From Phyllobacterium myrsinacearum (GTDB taxonomy: Bacteria > Pseudomonadota > Alphaproteobacteria > Rhizobiales > Rhizobiaceae), in assembly GCF_014138285.1 (NCBI RefSeq), contig NZ_JACGXN010000005.1:124001-188000 (forward strand): a DNA stretch of 64,000 nt, in the 5' to 3' direction. Shown here piece after piece: positions 53,507 through 63,593 of this stretch. A program made the translations under genes and the position numbers. The number at the start of each line of letters is the position of its first letter. The first letter of the stretch is position 1. The notes beneath the pieces are model-generated. The model had not been told where the DNA came from, made no database searches, and saw only the letters and a program-made list of their open reading frames with translations.

Positions 53507-54721
53507 TTATTCGGCAACGGCCAACGGCTGCTGCTGCTGGCGTTCATCCAGCCAGTCGCCGACAATCTTGGAGATGTGGACAAGGCCCTCCAGACGCATC
53601 CCTTCGCCTTTGCCACTCTTGGAGGGCGGCGCACGATCCGGCAGGCGCTTCAGTGCTTCGGCAAGACGCAGGGGATCTTCCGCCTCTTCCGGCAGGAGCA
53701 TATCGACAAGACCAAGCTCGGATGCGCGCTGCGCCCGGATCAACTGCTCTTCACGCGGCTGAATGCGCGGGACGATCAGCGCAGGCTTATCGAAGGACAG
53801 AATCTCGCAATAGGTGTTGTAGCCGCCCATGGCCACAACTGCCTTGGCACCGGCAATCAGCTCTTCCATGCGGTTGTCGAATTCAATGACCTCGATATAG
53901 GGGATTTTTCCGCCCTTTTTTACCAGCTTTGCCCGTTGCTTGGCGGGCATGTAGGGGCCGAGCACGATGAAGGCCTTGTGCGTCAGCGTCGGGTCCTGCT
54001 GATACGCATGGATGACATTGTGCACCAGATCGGCACCGTCGCCACCACCGCCGGTCGTCACCAGTATGTAGTCTCCTTCAGGAACATGCACCGATGCCTT
54101 GTCGTGTGACAGGCTGCGCTGCAGAAAGCCGACAAATTCCATCTTGTCGCGTACGCCGGCCGGTACATCGAGGTCCACCAGCGGATCGTAGAAATCTGGT
54201 GGGCCATAGACCCACACATTGTCGTAATACTGGTCGATCTTCTGCATCACGTTGGCTTTTTTCCACTCAGCTTCGAGCAGATGTGGTGCATCCATGACTT
54301 CGCGCAGACCAAGAACGAGCGTGGTGCCGCGTGACTTGAGATAGGCCAGCGTTTCCTCGACCTCACCCTTCAGGCCCATCGGTTCCTTGTCGACGATGAA
54401 AATATCCGGTTGAAAGGTTTCCGCAGTATGCCGAATGATCGACTGGCGCATTTTCAGTGTTTCATGCAGATCGATGTGGCGGGCAAGCGATGTGTACTCG
54501 CCGTTGCGCAGTTTGATCACGCTGGGAACTTTCACGAAATCAACCCGCGCGCGATAATCAAATGCCCCGGCGATGGTGGCGCCGGAGATGATCAGAATAT
54601 TCAGGCCGCGATAATCCTCGACGAGCGAGTGGGCGATGGTCCTGCAGCGGCGCAAATGGCCGAGGCCAAAAGTATCGTGGCTATACATCAGGATCCGAGC
54701 ATCTTCAAAACGCCGCATCAT
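53507..54721 (-). CDS. MurG-like glycosyltransferase (first of two related copies)
   Basis: A 404-residue COG4671-type glycosyltransferase. The N-terminus has MYSHDTFGLGHLRRCRTIA and the C-terminal half GGGGDGADLVHNVI and MGGYNTYCEILSF, the nucleotide-sugar site. ATG 54721 has AAGAGG about eight bases upstream. It lies 103 bases after the permease gene, the largest gap in this minus-strand run, so a second promoter is possible. It forms a three-gene glycosyltransferase set with the next two genes. Confidence 0.88.
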   Translation of the reverse strand: MMRRFEDARILMYSHDTFGLGHLRRCRTIAHSLVEDYRGLNILIISGATIAGAFDYRARVDFVKVPSVIKLRNGEYTSLARHIDLHETLKMRQSIIRHTAETFQPDIFIVDKEPMGLKGEVEETLAYLKSRGTTLVLGLREVMDAPHLLEAEWKKANVMQKIDQYYDNVWVYGPPDFYDPLVDLDVPAGVRDKMEFVGFLQRSLSHDKASVHVPEGDYILVTTGGGGDGADLVHNVIHAYQQDPTLTHKAFIVLGPYMPAKQRAKLVKKGGKIPYIEVIEFDNRMEELIAGAKAVVAMGGYNTYCEILSFDKPALIVPRIQPREEQLIRAQRASELGLVDMLLPEEAEDPLRLAEALKRLPDRAPPSKSGKGEGMRLEGLVHISKIVGDWLDERQQQQPLAVAE

Positions 54722-54823
54722 GGTCAAAACCTCTTGGAGACGAATTGCTGCAGCAGCTTCAACTGCACAGCACATTCGGGACGGCTGGGAGAATGCAAAT
54801 TCATTGGTCTGTCAACTTCCCAC

Positions 54824-55999
54824 TTATCTGTAGGGGTCGGCGGCATCGCGCAACCCATCTCCCAGAAAATTGAACGCCAAAATAACAAGAATGACCGGAA
54901 TCATCGGAAATAGCAGCCATGGATAGAATGCGATCACGCTGACACTGCGGGCTTCAGTCAAAAGAATTCCCCAACTGGTGATCGGCGGGCGGAGACCGAG
55001 GCCGAGAAAGCTCAGAGCGGTCTCACCGAGAATCATGCCCGGAATGGATATGGTTGCCGTAGCGATCAGATGTGACATGAAGCCCGGAACCAGGTGACGG
55101 CCGATAATACGTCCGCTTTTTGCTCCCATCAACTGGGCTGCGAGAACATAATCTTCCTCGCGCAGAGCAAGAATCTTGGACCGTACGGCTCGCGCAAGGC
55201 CCGTCCAGTCGAGCATGCCGAGGATGAGGGTAATACCGAAATAGATGAGAATCGGGCTCCACGTCACAGGCATGATGGCGGCCAGAGCCATCCATAGGGG
55301 CAGACTAGGCAGCGATTGCAACACCTCGATGACGCGCTGGACGAGCAGGTCAAACCAACCGCCATGATATCCGGCAAGTCCGCCGATGATGATGCCGAGG
55401 ACGAAACTGATAGTGATACCGATCAAACCGATGGTCAGCGAAATGCGCGCACCGTAGATGATGCGGGAGAGCACGTCTCGGCCCAGCCGGTCGGTTCCCA
55501 AAAGGAACATCTGCCCATCCTTGGCCGGGCAGACCAGATGAACATTTGTCGCCACCGCGCCCCAGAAACGGTAATCATCGCCGCGGCAGAAGAAGCGCAG
55601 CGGTTGCACATCGTTCTTGTTGTCGGTGTATACGCGTTTCAGCGATTCCATATCCAGTTTCATTTCACGACCATAGACATATGGTCCAATTAACTTTCCG
55701 TCATGAAACAGCCGCACCCGCTGTGGCGGGGCGTGGATGAAATCAACATTTCGTGTGTGCAGGTTATAGGGTGCCAGAAACTCGGCAATGAGAATCATAC
55801 CGTAGAGCAGGAGCAGGAAAATTCCGGATGCGAGGGCAAGCCGGTGGCGCTTGAATTTCCACCACATCAGCCGCGCTTGCGAGGCAAGATGGACCTTGGC
55901 CTGTGCATCGGTCATGACCTCGATCGACATCGGATCGAATGGTGCCGTCGAGACATAGTGCTGCAGGGGAGCGCCGGGTAGGGGAAGCTGTGTCGTCAC
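54824..55999 (-). CDS. Peptide ABC transporter permease, OppC/YejE-like
   Basis: A 391-residue inner-membrane permease. Hydrophobic segment one (about 53-73) is followed by a long periplasmic loop (about 75-185). The BPD domain follows, with LGTDRLGRDVLSRIIYGARIS and later GMILGETALSFLGLGLRPP, the EAA-type coupling loop. The big loop is characteristic of YejE. GTG 55999 overlaps the OppB-like stop (GTGA). It works with the other three ABC genes in peptide import. Confidence 0.93.
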   Translation of the reverse strand: MTTQLPLPGAPLQHYVSTAPFDPMSIEVMTDAQAKVHLASQARLMWWKFKRHRLALASGIFLLLLYGMILIAEFLAPYNLHTRNVDFIHAPPQRVRLFHDGKLIGPYVYGREMKLDMESLKRVYTDNKNDVQPLRFFCRGDDYRFWGAVATNVHLVCPAKDGQMFLLGTDRLGRDVLSRIIYGARISLTIGLIGITISFVLGIIIGGLAGYHGGWFDLLVQRVIEVLQSLPSLPLWMALAAIMPVTWSPILIYFGITLILGMLDWTGLARAVRSKILALREEDYVLAAQLMGAKSGRIIGRHLVPGFMSHLIATATISIPGMILGETALSFLGLGLRPPITSWGILLTEARSVSVIAFYPWLLFPMIPVILVILAFNFLGDGLRDAADPYR

Positions 56000-56994
56000 T
56001 TCGTGCTCCTGCCCTGCAAGCGGATGCGTGGATCAAGAAAGGCCAGCGCGATATCGGATATGAGCACGCCGATGACCGTGAGGAATGCAAGAAACATAAG
56101 GAACGAGCCGGCGAGATACATATCCTGACTTTGCAATGCCTTGATCAGCATCGGGCCCGTTGTCTCCAACGAAAGTACAATAGCGGTGATCTCCGCACCT
56201 GATATAATCGAAGGCAAGATTGAACCGATATCGGCGACAAAAAAGTTCAAGGCCATACGCAGCGGATATTTGACCAGAGTGCGAAAGGGATGCAGTCCCT
56301 TGGCTCTTGCCGTCATCACATATTGCTTCTGCAACTCATCGAGCAGATTGGCGCGCAACCGCCGGATCATGCCCGCCGTACCAGCAGTGCCGACAATGAT
56401 GACCGGAATCCACAGATGGGCGAGGATGGACCGTGCTTTTTCCCAGCTCATGGGCTCACTGAGATATTTCTGATCCATCAGATGACCGATGGACGTGCCG
56501 AACCAGATATTGGCGAAATACATCAGGATCAACGCGAGCATGAAGTTGGGAATGGCAATGCCCAGCAGACCGAACAGGGTCAGGCCATAATCACTCCAGC
56601 TGTACTGGTGCGTTGCCGAATACATGCCAATGGGGAAAGCCAGGATCCACGTCACGAGAATAGTGACGAAGGAGACCAGCACGGTCAGCCACAGCCTGTC
56701 ACCGACAACATCGCTGACAGGCAGCTGATATTCGAACGAATAACCGAAGTCCCCTTGCAGCATGCCGCCAAGCCAGTGGAAATAGCGCAGAACCGGAGGC
56801 TGATCGAAGCCGTACTGATGGCGGAGCTCTTCGATCTCCTGAAGGTTGACGGTCTCTCCCTGAGCCTGCAGTTCGGCGATCTGGCTTTCAAAGAAATTCC
56901 CGGGCGGCAACTCGATGATGACAAACACCAGCGCCGAAATGATCAGCAGCGTCGGGATCATTGCCGCGATGCGCCATAGGATATACCGCAACAT
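55996..56994 (-). CDS. Peptide ABC transporter permease, OppB/YejB-like
   Basis: A 332-residue permease with about six membrane helices. The EAA-like loop TARAKGLHPFRTLVKYPLRMALN and the N-terminal RIAAMIPTLLIISALVFVII match the family. It lies one base after the binding-protein gene and overlaps the next permease. With fused ATPase and YejE-like permease, the set most resembles YejABEF, which in enterics and rhizobia handles peptides such as microcin C or plant antimicrobial peptides. Confidence 0.93.
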   Translation of the reverse strand: MLRYILWRIAAMIPTLLIISALVFVIIELPPGNFFESQIAELQAQGETVNLQEIEELRHQYGFDQPPVLRYFHWLGGMLQGDFGYSFEYQLPVSDVVGDRLWLTVLVSFVTILVTWILAFPIGMYSATHQYSWSDYGLTLFGLLGIAIPNFMLALILMYFANIWFGTSIGHLMDQKYLSEPMSWEKARSILAHLWIPVIIVGTAGTAGMIRRLRANLLDELQKQYVMTARAKGLHPFRTLVKYPLRMALNFFVADIGSILPSIISGAEITAIVLSLETTGPMLIKALQSQDMYLAGSFLMFLAFLTVIGVLISDIALAFLDPRIRLQGRSTK

Positions 56995-56995
56995 A

Positions 56996-58903
56996 TTACT
57001 GCCCTCCGTTCAGCCAGAAGGTGTCAGGCATGTAGATTCCGAGATAACAGGTGGGATCGAATCCATAGAGACCTTTGTCAGGTACATTCTGCAAGCGTGA
57101 CGAGCGCAGGATGGGTTGAAGCGTTCCGTTGACCAGACCGATGGAAAACACCTGCGCGGTATAGATCGCCAGCATCTTGTGCCAGATTTCCGTTCGTTCC
57201 GGCATATGCGCGGACTTCTGCCATTGGCCCAGAAGCTCCGTCAATTGCACCGCTTCGGGCAAGTCGGGCGCTGTTCCCTGCTTTCCGGCGGAAAGATAAT
57301 GCATGCCCCAAAGCGGCCATTGTAACTGATCGTCCATCGTTGGAGCCAACTGGCCCGGATTCATGTCCGCCGTCGCCACACCATTGTCCATGCCGTACCA
57401 GATCGACATCATGATGCGTCCTCCCATGGCGCGGCTGCGGAAGATATCGCGCTGCGACGTGCGGGTGAACAAGGCGATGCCAAGCTTGCGCCAATGATCC
57501 GTCACAAGTTCAAGCACATCCGTATCAAGCGTGCTTTCGCCGGGCGTTTCGATGGTGATTTCGGCGGGACGGCCATCAGGTAGAATACGTACCCCGTCAT
57601 CATTGCGGTTCTGCAGGCCCATCTCGTCGAGAAGAGCATTGGCCTGCTCCGGATCATAGTCGATCCAGGCGTTGGCGTATTCCGGTTTGTAAAGCGGGCT
57701 CTCGGGGAGGAGCGTGTCGGCGCTGGGAGTGCCGAGCCCGTAAAACACCGCCATGTTGATTTCGTGCCGGTCGGTGCCGAGCGAGAGCGCCCGGCGAAAA
57801 CGCACATCGCGAAACAGCGCCCGCCAGCCATCATCACCGCAATTCAGGTTGGGCAATATGGCAACGCGCGAACCACGGGTCATCTTCCAGAGATCGACCT
57901 TCACCGGATAGCGTTTTTCCGCGTCCTTCAGGAAGGTGTAATCGGCAAAATCGATGCCGGTTGCCTGCAGGTCGCTTTCCCCCGCACCCGACTTGGCCGG
58001 TATGATCGACGAAGAGCTGATGTTCAGGATAAAGCGGTCGATATAGGGCAGTTGCCGGCCATTCTCGTCAACACGATGAAAGAACGGATTGCGCTCGAAA
58101 ACGAACTGCTCCGCTGGCGGCGTCGTGGTGTTTTTCCAGGGATCGAATGTCGGCAGCTCCGGATTTTCCGGACGGTACTGCCGCGCCATCTTGATGTGAA
58201 GGTCGGCCCATTTCTTGACCCGGTTTTCCTTCATCAAGGCTTGAAGCCTGAACTTGTCCTGATAGTCCTGATGGAATTTCTTCAGATAGACGGATGGTCC
58301 AACAAGGACCAGAGGTTGCGGAGCCGCCAGACTGGGAAGGAAATCCGGATTGGGGGCATCCCAGGAATAACGCACTGTCAGCGCATCGACGACCTCAAAG
58401 CGGGGCAGGTTGCCATTGACGCGCAGAATCAGGGAGCCGCCGCCAGGCGTCAAATCCTTGTTCAGGAGAACGTCGTTCCACCAGTAGCTGAAATCATCAA
58501 CAGTCAGTGCTGAACCGTCAGACCACTTGTGACCATCGCGAAGCGTGAACGTAAAAACGGTATCGTTTTCCGATTGGAAAGATTCCAGCACATCCGGTTG
58601 CAGAACGAGGTGTTCATCATAACCCACCAGCCGGGCATAGCCGTAGATGGTCATGAACCGGATATCTTTCTGGCTGCCGATAATGGTGCGCACCGTACCA
58701 CCATACTGCCCGGGCATACGGCCCATTTCTTTCAGGTTGATGATCCTCGGCCGCTTCGGCAGACGCTGGGCGAGGGGAGGCAGGCTTGTCGCGCGCAACC
58801 GGTCTGCCAGAAATTCCGGCTCGCGATCGTGATCAGCGGCCCTGACCGTGACCGGAACCATTGCAGAGGCGAGTGCGCCCAAAACAGTTCGCCGCGTTAC
58901 CAA
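56996..58903 (-). CDS. ABC transporter substrate-binding protein (family 5), Tat-like signal
   Basis: A 635-residue solute-binding protein. The N-terminus [14 protein letters not shown] has a twin-arginine-like motif with cleavage near VRA. The body has the SBP_bac_5 signature FTLRDGHKWSDGSALTVDDF and DVRFRRALSLGTDRHEIN. The frame is open far upstream, overlapping the ATPase gene. TTG 58903 gives a 7-base overlap with its stop and the correct signal peptide, so I use it. Size (over 600 residues) fits the YejA-type group. Confidence 0.9.
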   Translation of the reverse strand: MVTRRTVLGALASAMVPVTVRAADHDREPEFLADRLRATSLPPLAQRLPKRPRIINLKEMGRMPGQYGGTVRTIIGSQKDIRFMTIYGYARLVGYDEHLVLQPDVLESFQSENDTVFTFTLRDGHKWSDGSALTVDDFSYWWNDVLLNKDLTPGGGSLILRVNGNLPRFEVVDALTVRYSWDAPNPDFLPSLAAPQPLVLVGPSVYLKKFHQDYQDKFRLQALMKENRVKKWADLHIKMARQYRPENPELPTFDPWKNTTTPPAEQFVFERNPFFHRVDENGRQLPYIDRFILNISSSSIIPAKSGAGESDLQATGIDFADYTFLKDAEKRYPVKVDLWKMTRGSRVAILPNLNCGDDGWRALFRDVRFRRALSLGTDRHEINMAVFYGLGTPSADTLLPESPLYKPEYANAWIDYDPEQANALLDEMGLQNRNDDGVRILPDGRPAEITIETPGESTLDTDVLELVTDHWRKLGIALFTRTSQRDIFRSRAMGGRIMMSIWYGMDNGVATADMNPGQLAPTMDDQLQWPLWGMHYLSAGKQGTAPDLPEAVQLTELLGQWQKSAHMPERTEIWHKMLAIYTAQVFSIGLVNGTLQPILRSSRLQNVPDKGLYGFDPTCYLGIYMPDTFWLNGGQ

Positions 58904-60786
58904 GAGCGTAGTTCCCGAATGTCGACATTGCGTCGTGCCAGCACCAGATGTCCATTGCCCAGGTCGGCTGGAGAAAGCGTGTCTTCTTCTTCGCCGCCGG
59001 AGAACTTCGGGCCCCAAAGGCGCTGGTCCGAGGCGCCGCTGGCCTTGAGCGTCTTGAAATCGAGGGGGCGGTCGAGATCCGGGAAAGGCACTGCTGCCAG
59101 AAGGGCCTTCGTGTAGGGATGAACCGGGTCGCGCAGGATGATTTCGCGCGGAGCAATTTCGACAATTCGGCCGGCGCACATCACCGCGATACGATCTGCC
59201 ATGTAGTCGACAACGGCAAGATTGTGGGAAATGAACAGGTAGGTCAAACCAAGTTCCTTCTGCAAGTCCTTGAGAAGGTTGAGAATCTGCGCCTGAACCG
59301 AAACGTCGAGCGCCGAGACGGGCTCGTCGCAGATCAGCAATTGCGGTCCGAGCGCCAGCGCGCGCGCAATACCGATGCGCTGCCGCTGCCCGCCGGAGAA
59401 ACTGTGCGGATAGCGGTTGAGATACCGCTGGTCGAGGCCGATAGCCTGCATCAGTGCACGCACTTTCTCCAGCCGGTATGCCCTGTCGCCGCGTCCATGA
59501 ATTTCCAGCGGTTCACTGAGAATATTCTGTACCGTCATACGCGGTGACAGCGAAGAAACCGGGTCCTGGAATACCATCTGGATCTTGGTCCGCAGTTCCA
59601 TAAGTTTGGATCCCTGTGCGGCCAGAACGTCCAGTTTGCCCTTGCCGTCGTCAAACGTGACGGAACCGCTGTCCGGGGTAATCGCCCGCATCAGAATCTT
59701 GCTGACGGTGGTTTTCCCCGAGCCGCTCTCGCCGACAAGGCCGAGGCATTCGCCACGCCGGATATCGAAGCTGACACCGTCGACGGCGCGGATGCGGGTG
59801 TGATCCTGTTTGCCAAAAAGGCCTGATTTGCGGATGCCATAGGTTTTTACAAGATTTCGTACGGACAAAAGGACTTCGGGAGCCGTCTCCTCGTGCTTTT
59901 TCTTGCCCCACAATGCACCCGAGTTAACCGGCACTTCGCGCAGTGCCTTCAGGCGCTCGCCCGGCTTCATGTCAAAATGCGGTATAGCCGCCATCAAGCC
60001 CTTGAGATAGGGGTGCTGCGGATTGCGGAAAATCGTGTCGACCGGGCCGGCTTCCATAATCTCGCCGTGGTAGATGACGACGACCTCATCGGCCATGTTG
60101 GCGACAACACCCAGATCGTGGGTGATCAGCAGCATGGCCATATTGAGCTTGTGCTGGAGGTTGCGCAGTAATTCCAGGATTTGCGCTTGAATGGTCACGT
60201 CGAGCGCCGTTGTCGGTTCGTCGGCGATCAGCAGGGCAGGACGGCAGATAAGGGCCATGGCGATCATCGCGCGTTGCCGCATGCCGCCTGACAACTCAAA
60301 CGGGTACATGTCATAGGTGCGTTTGGGGTTGGAAAACCCGACAAGGCCAAGCATTTCCTCGGTCTGCGTGCGGCGTTCGGATTTGGTTGCCTGCGTATGG
60401 ATTGCCAGGACTTCGCTGATCTGATTGCCGACCGTGTGGAGCGGCGACAGCGAGGTCATGGGCTCCTGGAATATCTTGGCCATGCGGCTGCCGCGCAGGG
60501 CTCTTATATCGGGCCCATCGCGTTCCAGCTGCAGAATATCTGTAGTTTTTCCATCTATGGGATCGGTGAACAGGATTTTTCCCGTCACAGCGGCGGTATT
60601 GGGCAGAATACCCATAACCGATTGGCTGATAACGGATTTTCCCGACCCGGACTCACCAACCAGCGCCGTCACCTTCCCCGGAAGGATGCGCAGGTTCGCG
60701 CCCTTGACGACATGCATACGCCCACCCAGCATCGAAAACGAAATGCCGAGATTCTCGATTCGCAACAGATCAGACCCCGACGTCAT
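58897..60786 (-). CDS. Fused dual ABC transporter ATPase (OppD-OppF/YejF-like)
   Basis: A 629-residue protein with two ABC domains. The first has Walker A GESGSGKS, signature [12 protein letters not shown] and Walker [13 protein letters not shown]. The second has [22 protein letters not shown] and [12 protein letters not shown]. An oligopeptide-type C-terminal extension ([12 protein letters not shown]) follows. It powers peptide import. It is the first gene of the minus-strand run; 190 bases upstream carry no gene, with a CTATAT element near 60851 as a possible -10. Confidence 0.95.
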   Translation of the reverse strand: MTSGSDLLRIENLGISFSMLGGRMHVVKGANLRILPGKVTALVGESGSGKSVISQSVMGILPNTAAVTGKILFTDPIDGKTTDILQLERDGPDIRALRGSRMAKIFQEPMTSLSPLHTVGNQISEVLAIHTQATKSERRTQTEEMLGLVGFSNPKRTYDMYPFELSGGMRQRAMIAMALICRPALLIADEPTTALDVTIQAQILELLRNLQHKLNMAMLLITHDLGVVANMADEVVVIYHGEIMEAGPVDTIFRNPQHPYLKGLMAAIPHFDMKPGERLKALREVPVNSGALWGKKKHEETAPEVLLSVRNLVKTYGIRKSGLFGKQDHTRIRAVDGVSFDIRRGECLGLVGESGSGKTTVSKILMRAITPDSGSVTFDDGKGKLDVLAAQGSKLMELRTKIQMVFQDPVSSLSPRMTVQNILSEPLEIHGRGDRAYRLEKVRALMQAIGLDQRYLNRYPHSFSGGQRQRIGIARALALGPQLLICDEPVSALDVSVQAQILNLLKDLQKELGLTYLFISHNLAVVDYMADRIAVMCAGRIVEIAPREIILRDPVHPYTKALLAAVPFPDLDRPLDFKTLKASGASDQRLWGPKFSGGEEEDTLSPADLGNGHLVLARRNVDIRELRSW

Positions 60787-60937
60787 GCCAGTTTTTTATT
60801 CCCCAAAGCGTTTTTATTGTCGCCCATTAGGGGTCAGACTATCGCACGATATAGAGTGAGTCTAGCTAGGTCACACGCGGATGACACCGAGTTACCGCCT
60901 GAGGGGATTCTGTTGCAACCGGACACTTGGCGTATCG

Positions 60938-60962
60938 GTATTGGGCGTTTTCCAACCAATAC
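60938..60962 (-). terminator. Stem-loop after the polysaccharide-lyase-like gene
   Basis: GTATTGG/CCAATAC, perfect 7-base arms with an 11-base loop, 15 bases beyond the stop on the minus strand. There is no T-run, so terminator function is tentative. Confidence 0.4.
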
Positions 60963-60976
60963 GGCCGGAAAATGCC

Positions 60977-61939
60977 CTAGAGGACCGGGCAGAATTGCGC
61001 ATCCATTACATCTTCGCATCGGGGCGACCGGCGGAAATCATCGTAATAGAGCGCCCATTCCTTGTCATCGGCAGCGCGATAGGGGCCAAATTTGAAGTAC
61101 TGATTCTTGCCAAGTCCCTTGTCAGCGTGGCCGATATGGCCCTTGATCGTCACGATCCATTTGTTGTTGGCAAAAATTTCGACATGGCCCGAACCGTCCG
61201 GTCCGGGCTTGGTATAGATGGCGAAGTCGATCCAGCCGGAACCGGGCGTCGGCAGTCTGTTGCCGCGATCGGTTATCTCAATGGCATTGGTGCAGGTGTT
61301 GAACTGCTTTCCATCCTGCGGTGTCCAGGTTGAGTCTGTCGCAACAAGCGCGCGCATCTGGTTGGTGTCCGGGCGCAACCAGACCGGAGTCTGACCGTCG
61401 CCGCACGCTTTGACGGTGCTTGTGCCTTTCGCCTTTGGAGGGGCGATGTAGTTGGTTTCTATCGTGGCAAACAGTTTGCCCTGGTTGAGGCGCAGCGCGA
61501 GAAAGGGACTGAAATCCCCGACCGCCTTGGGGCCGATCTCGCGTTTCCATTGGGCAATCAGATAGCGGTGGTCGTCACTGGGTATCGGATCGGCAAATTT
61601 AACGGCAAAACCGTACCAGACACCCTGATTATAGGGCACGCGCTTTTCGGTCTTTTCCCAGATCTCCGCCCGTTCGCTGCAATTGTGCTTTGTCCCCGGG
61701 CACAAGGGTTTGACGCTGAGCTTGAGTGCCCCGGCTCCGGTCCGCGTCACCTCTGATTGAAATTCAACCGTTCCTGCACTCTGTTCGAAATTCTTCCGGT
61801 AATAGAGCCCGCCTGTCGGAGAAAAATCCTTGCCATCGAAGCCATCAATGAGCACGTCGCTCCTTGGCTCGGCGCCCGCATGGGATGAAAGATTCACGCT
61901 CGCAGCCAGGGCAGCCATCAGGACGGTCTTTCGCTTCAT
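60977..61939 (-). CDS. Secreted polysaccharide-lyase-like protein (heparin lyase I-type fold)
   Basis: A 320-residue protein with a signal peptide (KRKTVLMAALAASVNLSSHAGA). The rest fits the polysaccharide-lyase jelly-roll family: NCSERAEIWEKTEKRVPYNQG, WYGFAVKFADPIPSDDHRYL, SGWIDFAIYTKPGPDGSG and KFGPYRA. Enzymes of this fold cleave or bind acidic glycans. The substrate is unknown; nearby glycosyltransferases suggest the cell's own exopolysaccharide. ATG 61939 overlaps the cyclase stop (ATGA), linking the two genes. Confidence 0.8.
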   Translation of the reverse strand: MKRKTVLMAALAASVNLSSHAGAEPRSDVLIDGFDGKDFSPTGGLYYRKNFEQSAGTVEFQSEVTRTGAGALKLSVKPLCPGTKHNCSERAEIWEKTEKRVPYNQGVWYGFAVKFADPIPSDDHRYLIAQWKREIGPKAVGDFSPFLALRLNQGKLFATIETNYIAPPKAKGTSTVKACGDGQTPVWLRPDTNQMRALVATDSTWTPQDGKQFNTCTNAIEITDRGNRLPTPGSGWIDFAIYTKPGPDGSGHVEIFANNKWIVTIKGHIGHADKGLGKNQYFKFGPYRAADDKEWALYYDDFRRSPRCEDVMDAQFCPVL

Positions 61940-63273
61940 TGCATGAATTTCTCCAGAAGGGGCCTCTGATCCTGAATTTTCGCATCCCGGTGCAGGAGCA
62001 TGACCTGCTCTGCTTCGGACAGGCCATCATAGGCAACTTCGTCGAAAGCGTCTTCCGGCGCAACTGTAACGGATTGCTTCGGCAGAAGAACAGTAACTTT
62101 TTGTCCGACGCCCCGCAGTTTCTCTTCACCCAGCGTGGTCCATTCACCGCCACAATAGGTAGCAAACGCCTGGCTGGCGACGACTTCACGCGAATATTTC
62201 TTGGTCAGGCCCTGCAGCCGCTGAACCTCGTTAACCGCCGAGCCGAAGGCGGAAAAGGTCAGCCTGTCTTTCAGGCCGACATTGCCGAACATAACGTTGC
62301 CCACATGCAGGCCTATGCCGTAGCGAATGTCGCTGAGGCCGTCTTTGCGCCGTTCGCGATTAAGCTCGGCCACACGCGCCTGTGCCTTGAATACGGCTGA
62401 CAGAGCGGCCTGACAGGCCACTTTTGATGGGTCTTTGTGCCGGCCGCAGGGGTAGACCGCAAGAAAACCATCGCCCATGAAGCTCAGGATTTCACCGCCA
62501 CCACGATTGAACGGCGCTGCAATCGCGTCGAAGAAATGGTTCAATGTGTCAATATAAGCTTGGCGGCCTTCCTTTTCGGCAAGCATGGTCGACTGGCGCA
62601 TGTCGCCCATGACAAGCGCGGCGCGGATTGTTTCGCCATCTCCGCGACGGATCTGGCCGTTAAGGACGCGCTTGCCGGCATTGCCGCCGAGATACGTTGA
62701 CAGCATGTTGTCGGCAAGTTTGCCGAGAACAGCCATCTTGGCAGCAACGGCGAGGTGGTTTTGCAGTTTCAGGAGAGCGCCGATCATGCTTTCGCTGAAA
62801 CCCGCACTGCTGTCTGTCGACCAGGAACCCATCATGCCCTGTGTCGACTCGCCGCTGAATGGCTGAACAAAGGCGAGATAGTCCGTCACGCCCTCTTTTC
62901 GCAGCTCTTCAAAAATCGGAAATTCGTTTGGACCATCGGTGTCGATGCGGCGGCGGACATGCTCGAGATTGTTGCACAGAAGATAGTAATAGGGGCTCAG
63001 CAGAAAGCGTTCAGGCTTTTCCCCCGGCGTATGCCTGTAACCTTCAACCACAAGGCCGCTTGAACGCTGCCATGTAAAGCCAAGCGCATCATACAGCGGG
63101 TGCAGCATGGAGAATGTCAGGTGGACGCGTGCAATGGGCAGACCCGCAGCCGCGATACGTTCACAAAACCCGCGCACGATTGTCTCAAGATTTTCACCGG
63201 CGAGGGAAGAGCGTGTGAGCCAGTCAGCGACTTTATCGAGAAGTATGGCGGATACGTCAGTTTGCGTGCTCAT
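61936..63273 (-). CDS. Soluble class III adenylate/guanylate cyclase
   Basis: A 445-residue cyclase. The C-terminal catalytic domain (about 210-380) has ALVMGDMRQST with the first metal Asp, SFMGDGFLAVYPC with the second, and RYGIGLHVGNVMFGNVG in the substrate region. The N-terminal half (about 20-200) is a sensor-like region without visible membrane segments (HLTFSMLHPLYDALGFTWQR). ATG 63273 has AAGGA seven bases upstream. It is co-transcribed with the lyase-like gene. A near-EcfG promoter lies 24-49 bases upstream. Confidence 0.9.
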   Translation of the reverse strand: MSTQTDVSAILLDKVADWLTRSSLAGENLETIVRGFCERIAAAGLPIARVHLTFSMLHPLYDALGFTWQRSSGLVVEGYRHTPGEKPERFLLSPYYYLLCNNLEHVRRRIDTDGPNEFPIFEELRKEGVTDYLAFVQPFSGESTQGMMGSWSTDSSAGFSESMIGALLKLQNHLAVAAKMAVLGKLADNMLSTYLGGNAGKRVLNGQIRRGDGETIRAALVMGDMRQSTMLAEKEGRQAYIDTLNHFFDAIAAPFNRGGGEILSFMGDGFLAVYPCGRHKDPSKVACQAALSAVFKAQARVAELNRERRKDGLSDIRYGIGLHVGNVMFGNVGLKDRLTFSAFGSAVNEVQRLQGLTKKYSREVVASQAFATYCGGEWTTLGEEKLRGVGQKVTVLLPKQSVTVAPEDAFDEVAYDGLSEAEQVMLLHRDAKIQDQRPLLEKFMQ

Positions 63274-63296
63274 CACTCGTCCTTGTTCTTGCGGAT

Positions 63297-63322
63297 CACG
63301 CACCAGATCAAGACATCGTTCC
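63297..63322 (-). promoter_or_regulatory. Near-consensus EcfG promoter of the cyclase gene
   Basis: On the minus strand: GGAAC, 17-base spacer, CGTG; one mismatch to CGTT. The -10 is 23 bases before the cyclase ATG, good spacing. Confidence 0.4.
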
Positions 63323-63571
63323 GCGATCGACCGGGCACAAGAAAATCATACCCAAAACAAGCAGATACGGAGACAGGATGGGCGAACCGGAGAGTGGTGT
63401 CAACGCTGACAGCAGGGGCGCCAGCCTGTGTTGCCTCTCCGGTATGGCTCAAGCGGATGACTGGGCGGATGGTCCTCTGTCGATTTTCGTTTTCGTTCTT
63501 TTGCTGAAATGGGAATGTCATGGATCTGAAACAATAGCGAACGGCAGGATAATGCACGTTGTCGGCAGGTC

Positions 63572-63593
63572 TCCTGACAGGCTCCTGTCAGGA
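63572..63593. repeat. Perfect 10-base inverted repeat
   Basis: TCCTGACAGG-CT-CCTGTCAGGA. Short spacer and position 65-86 bases upstream of a CTTGAC box fit an operator better than a terminator; no T-run follows on either side. Confidence 0.5.
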
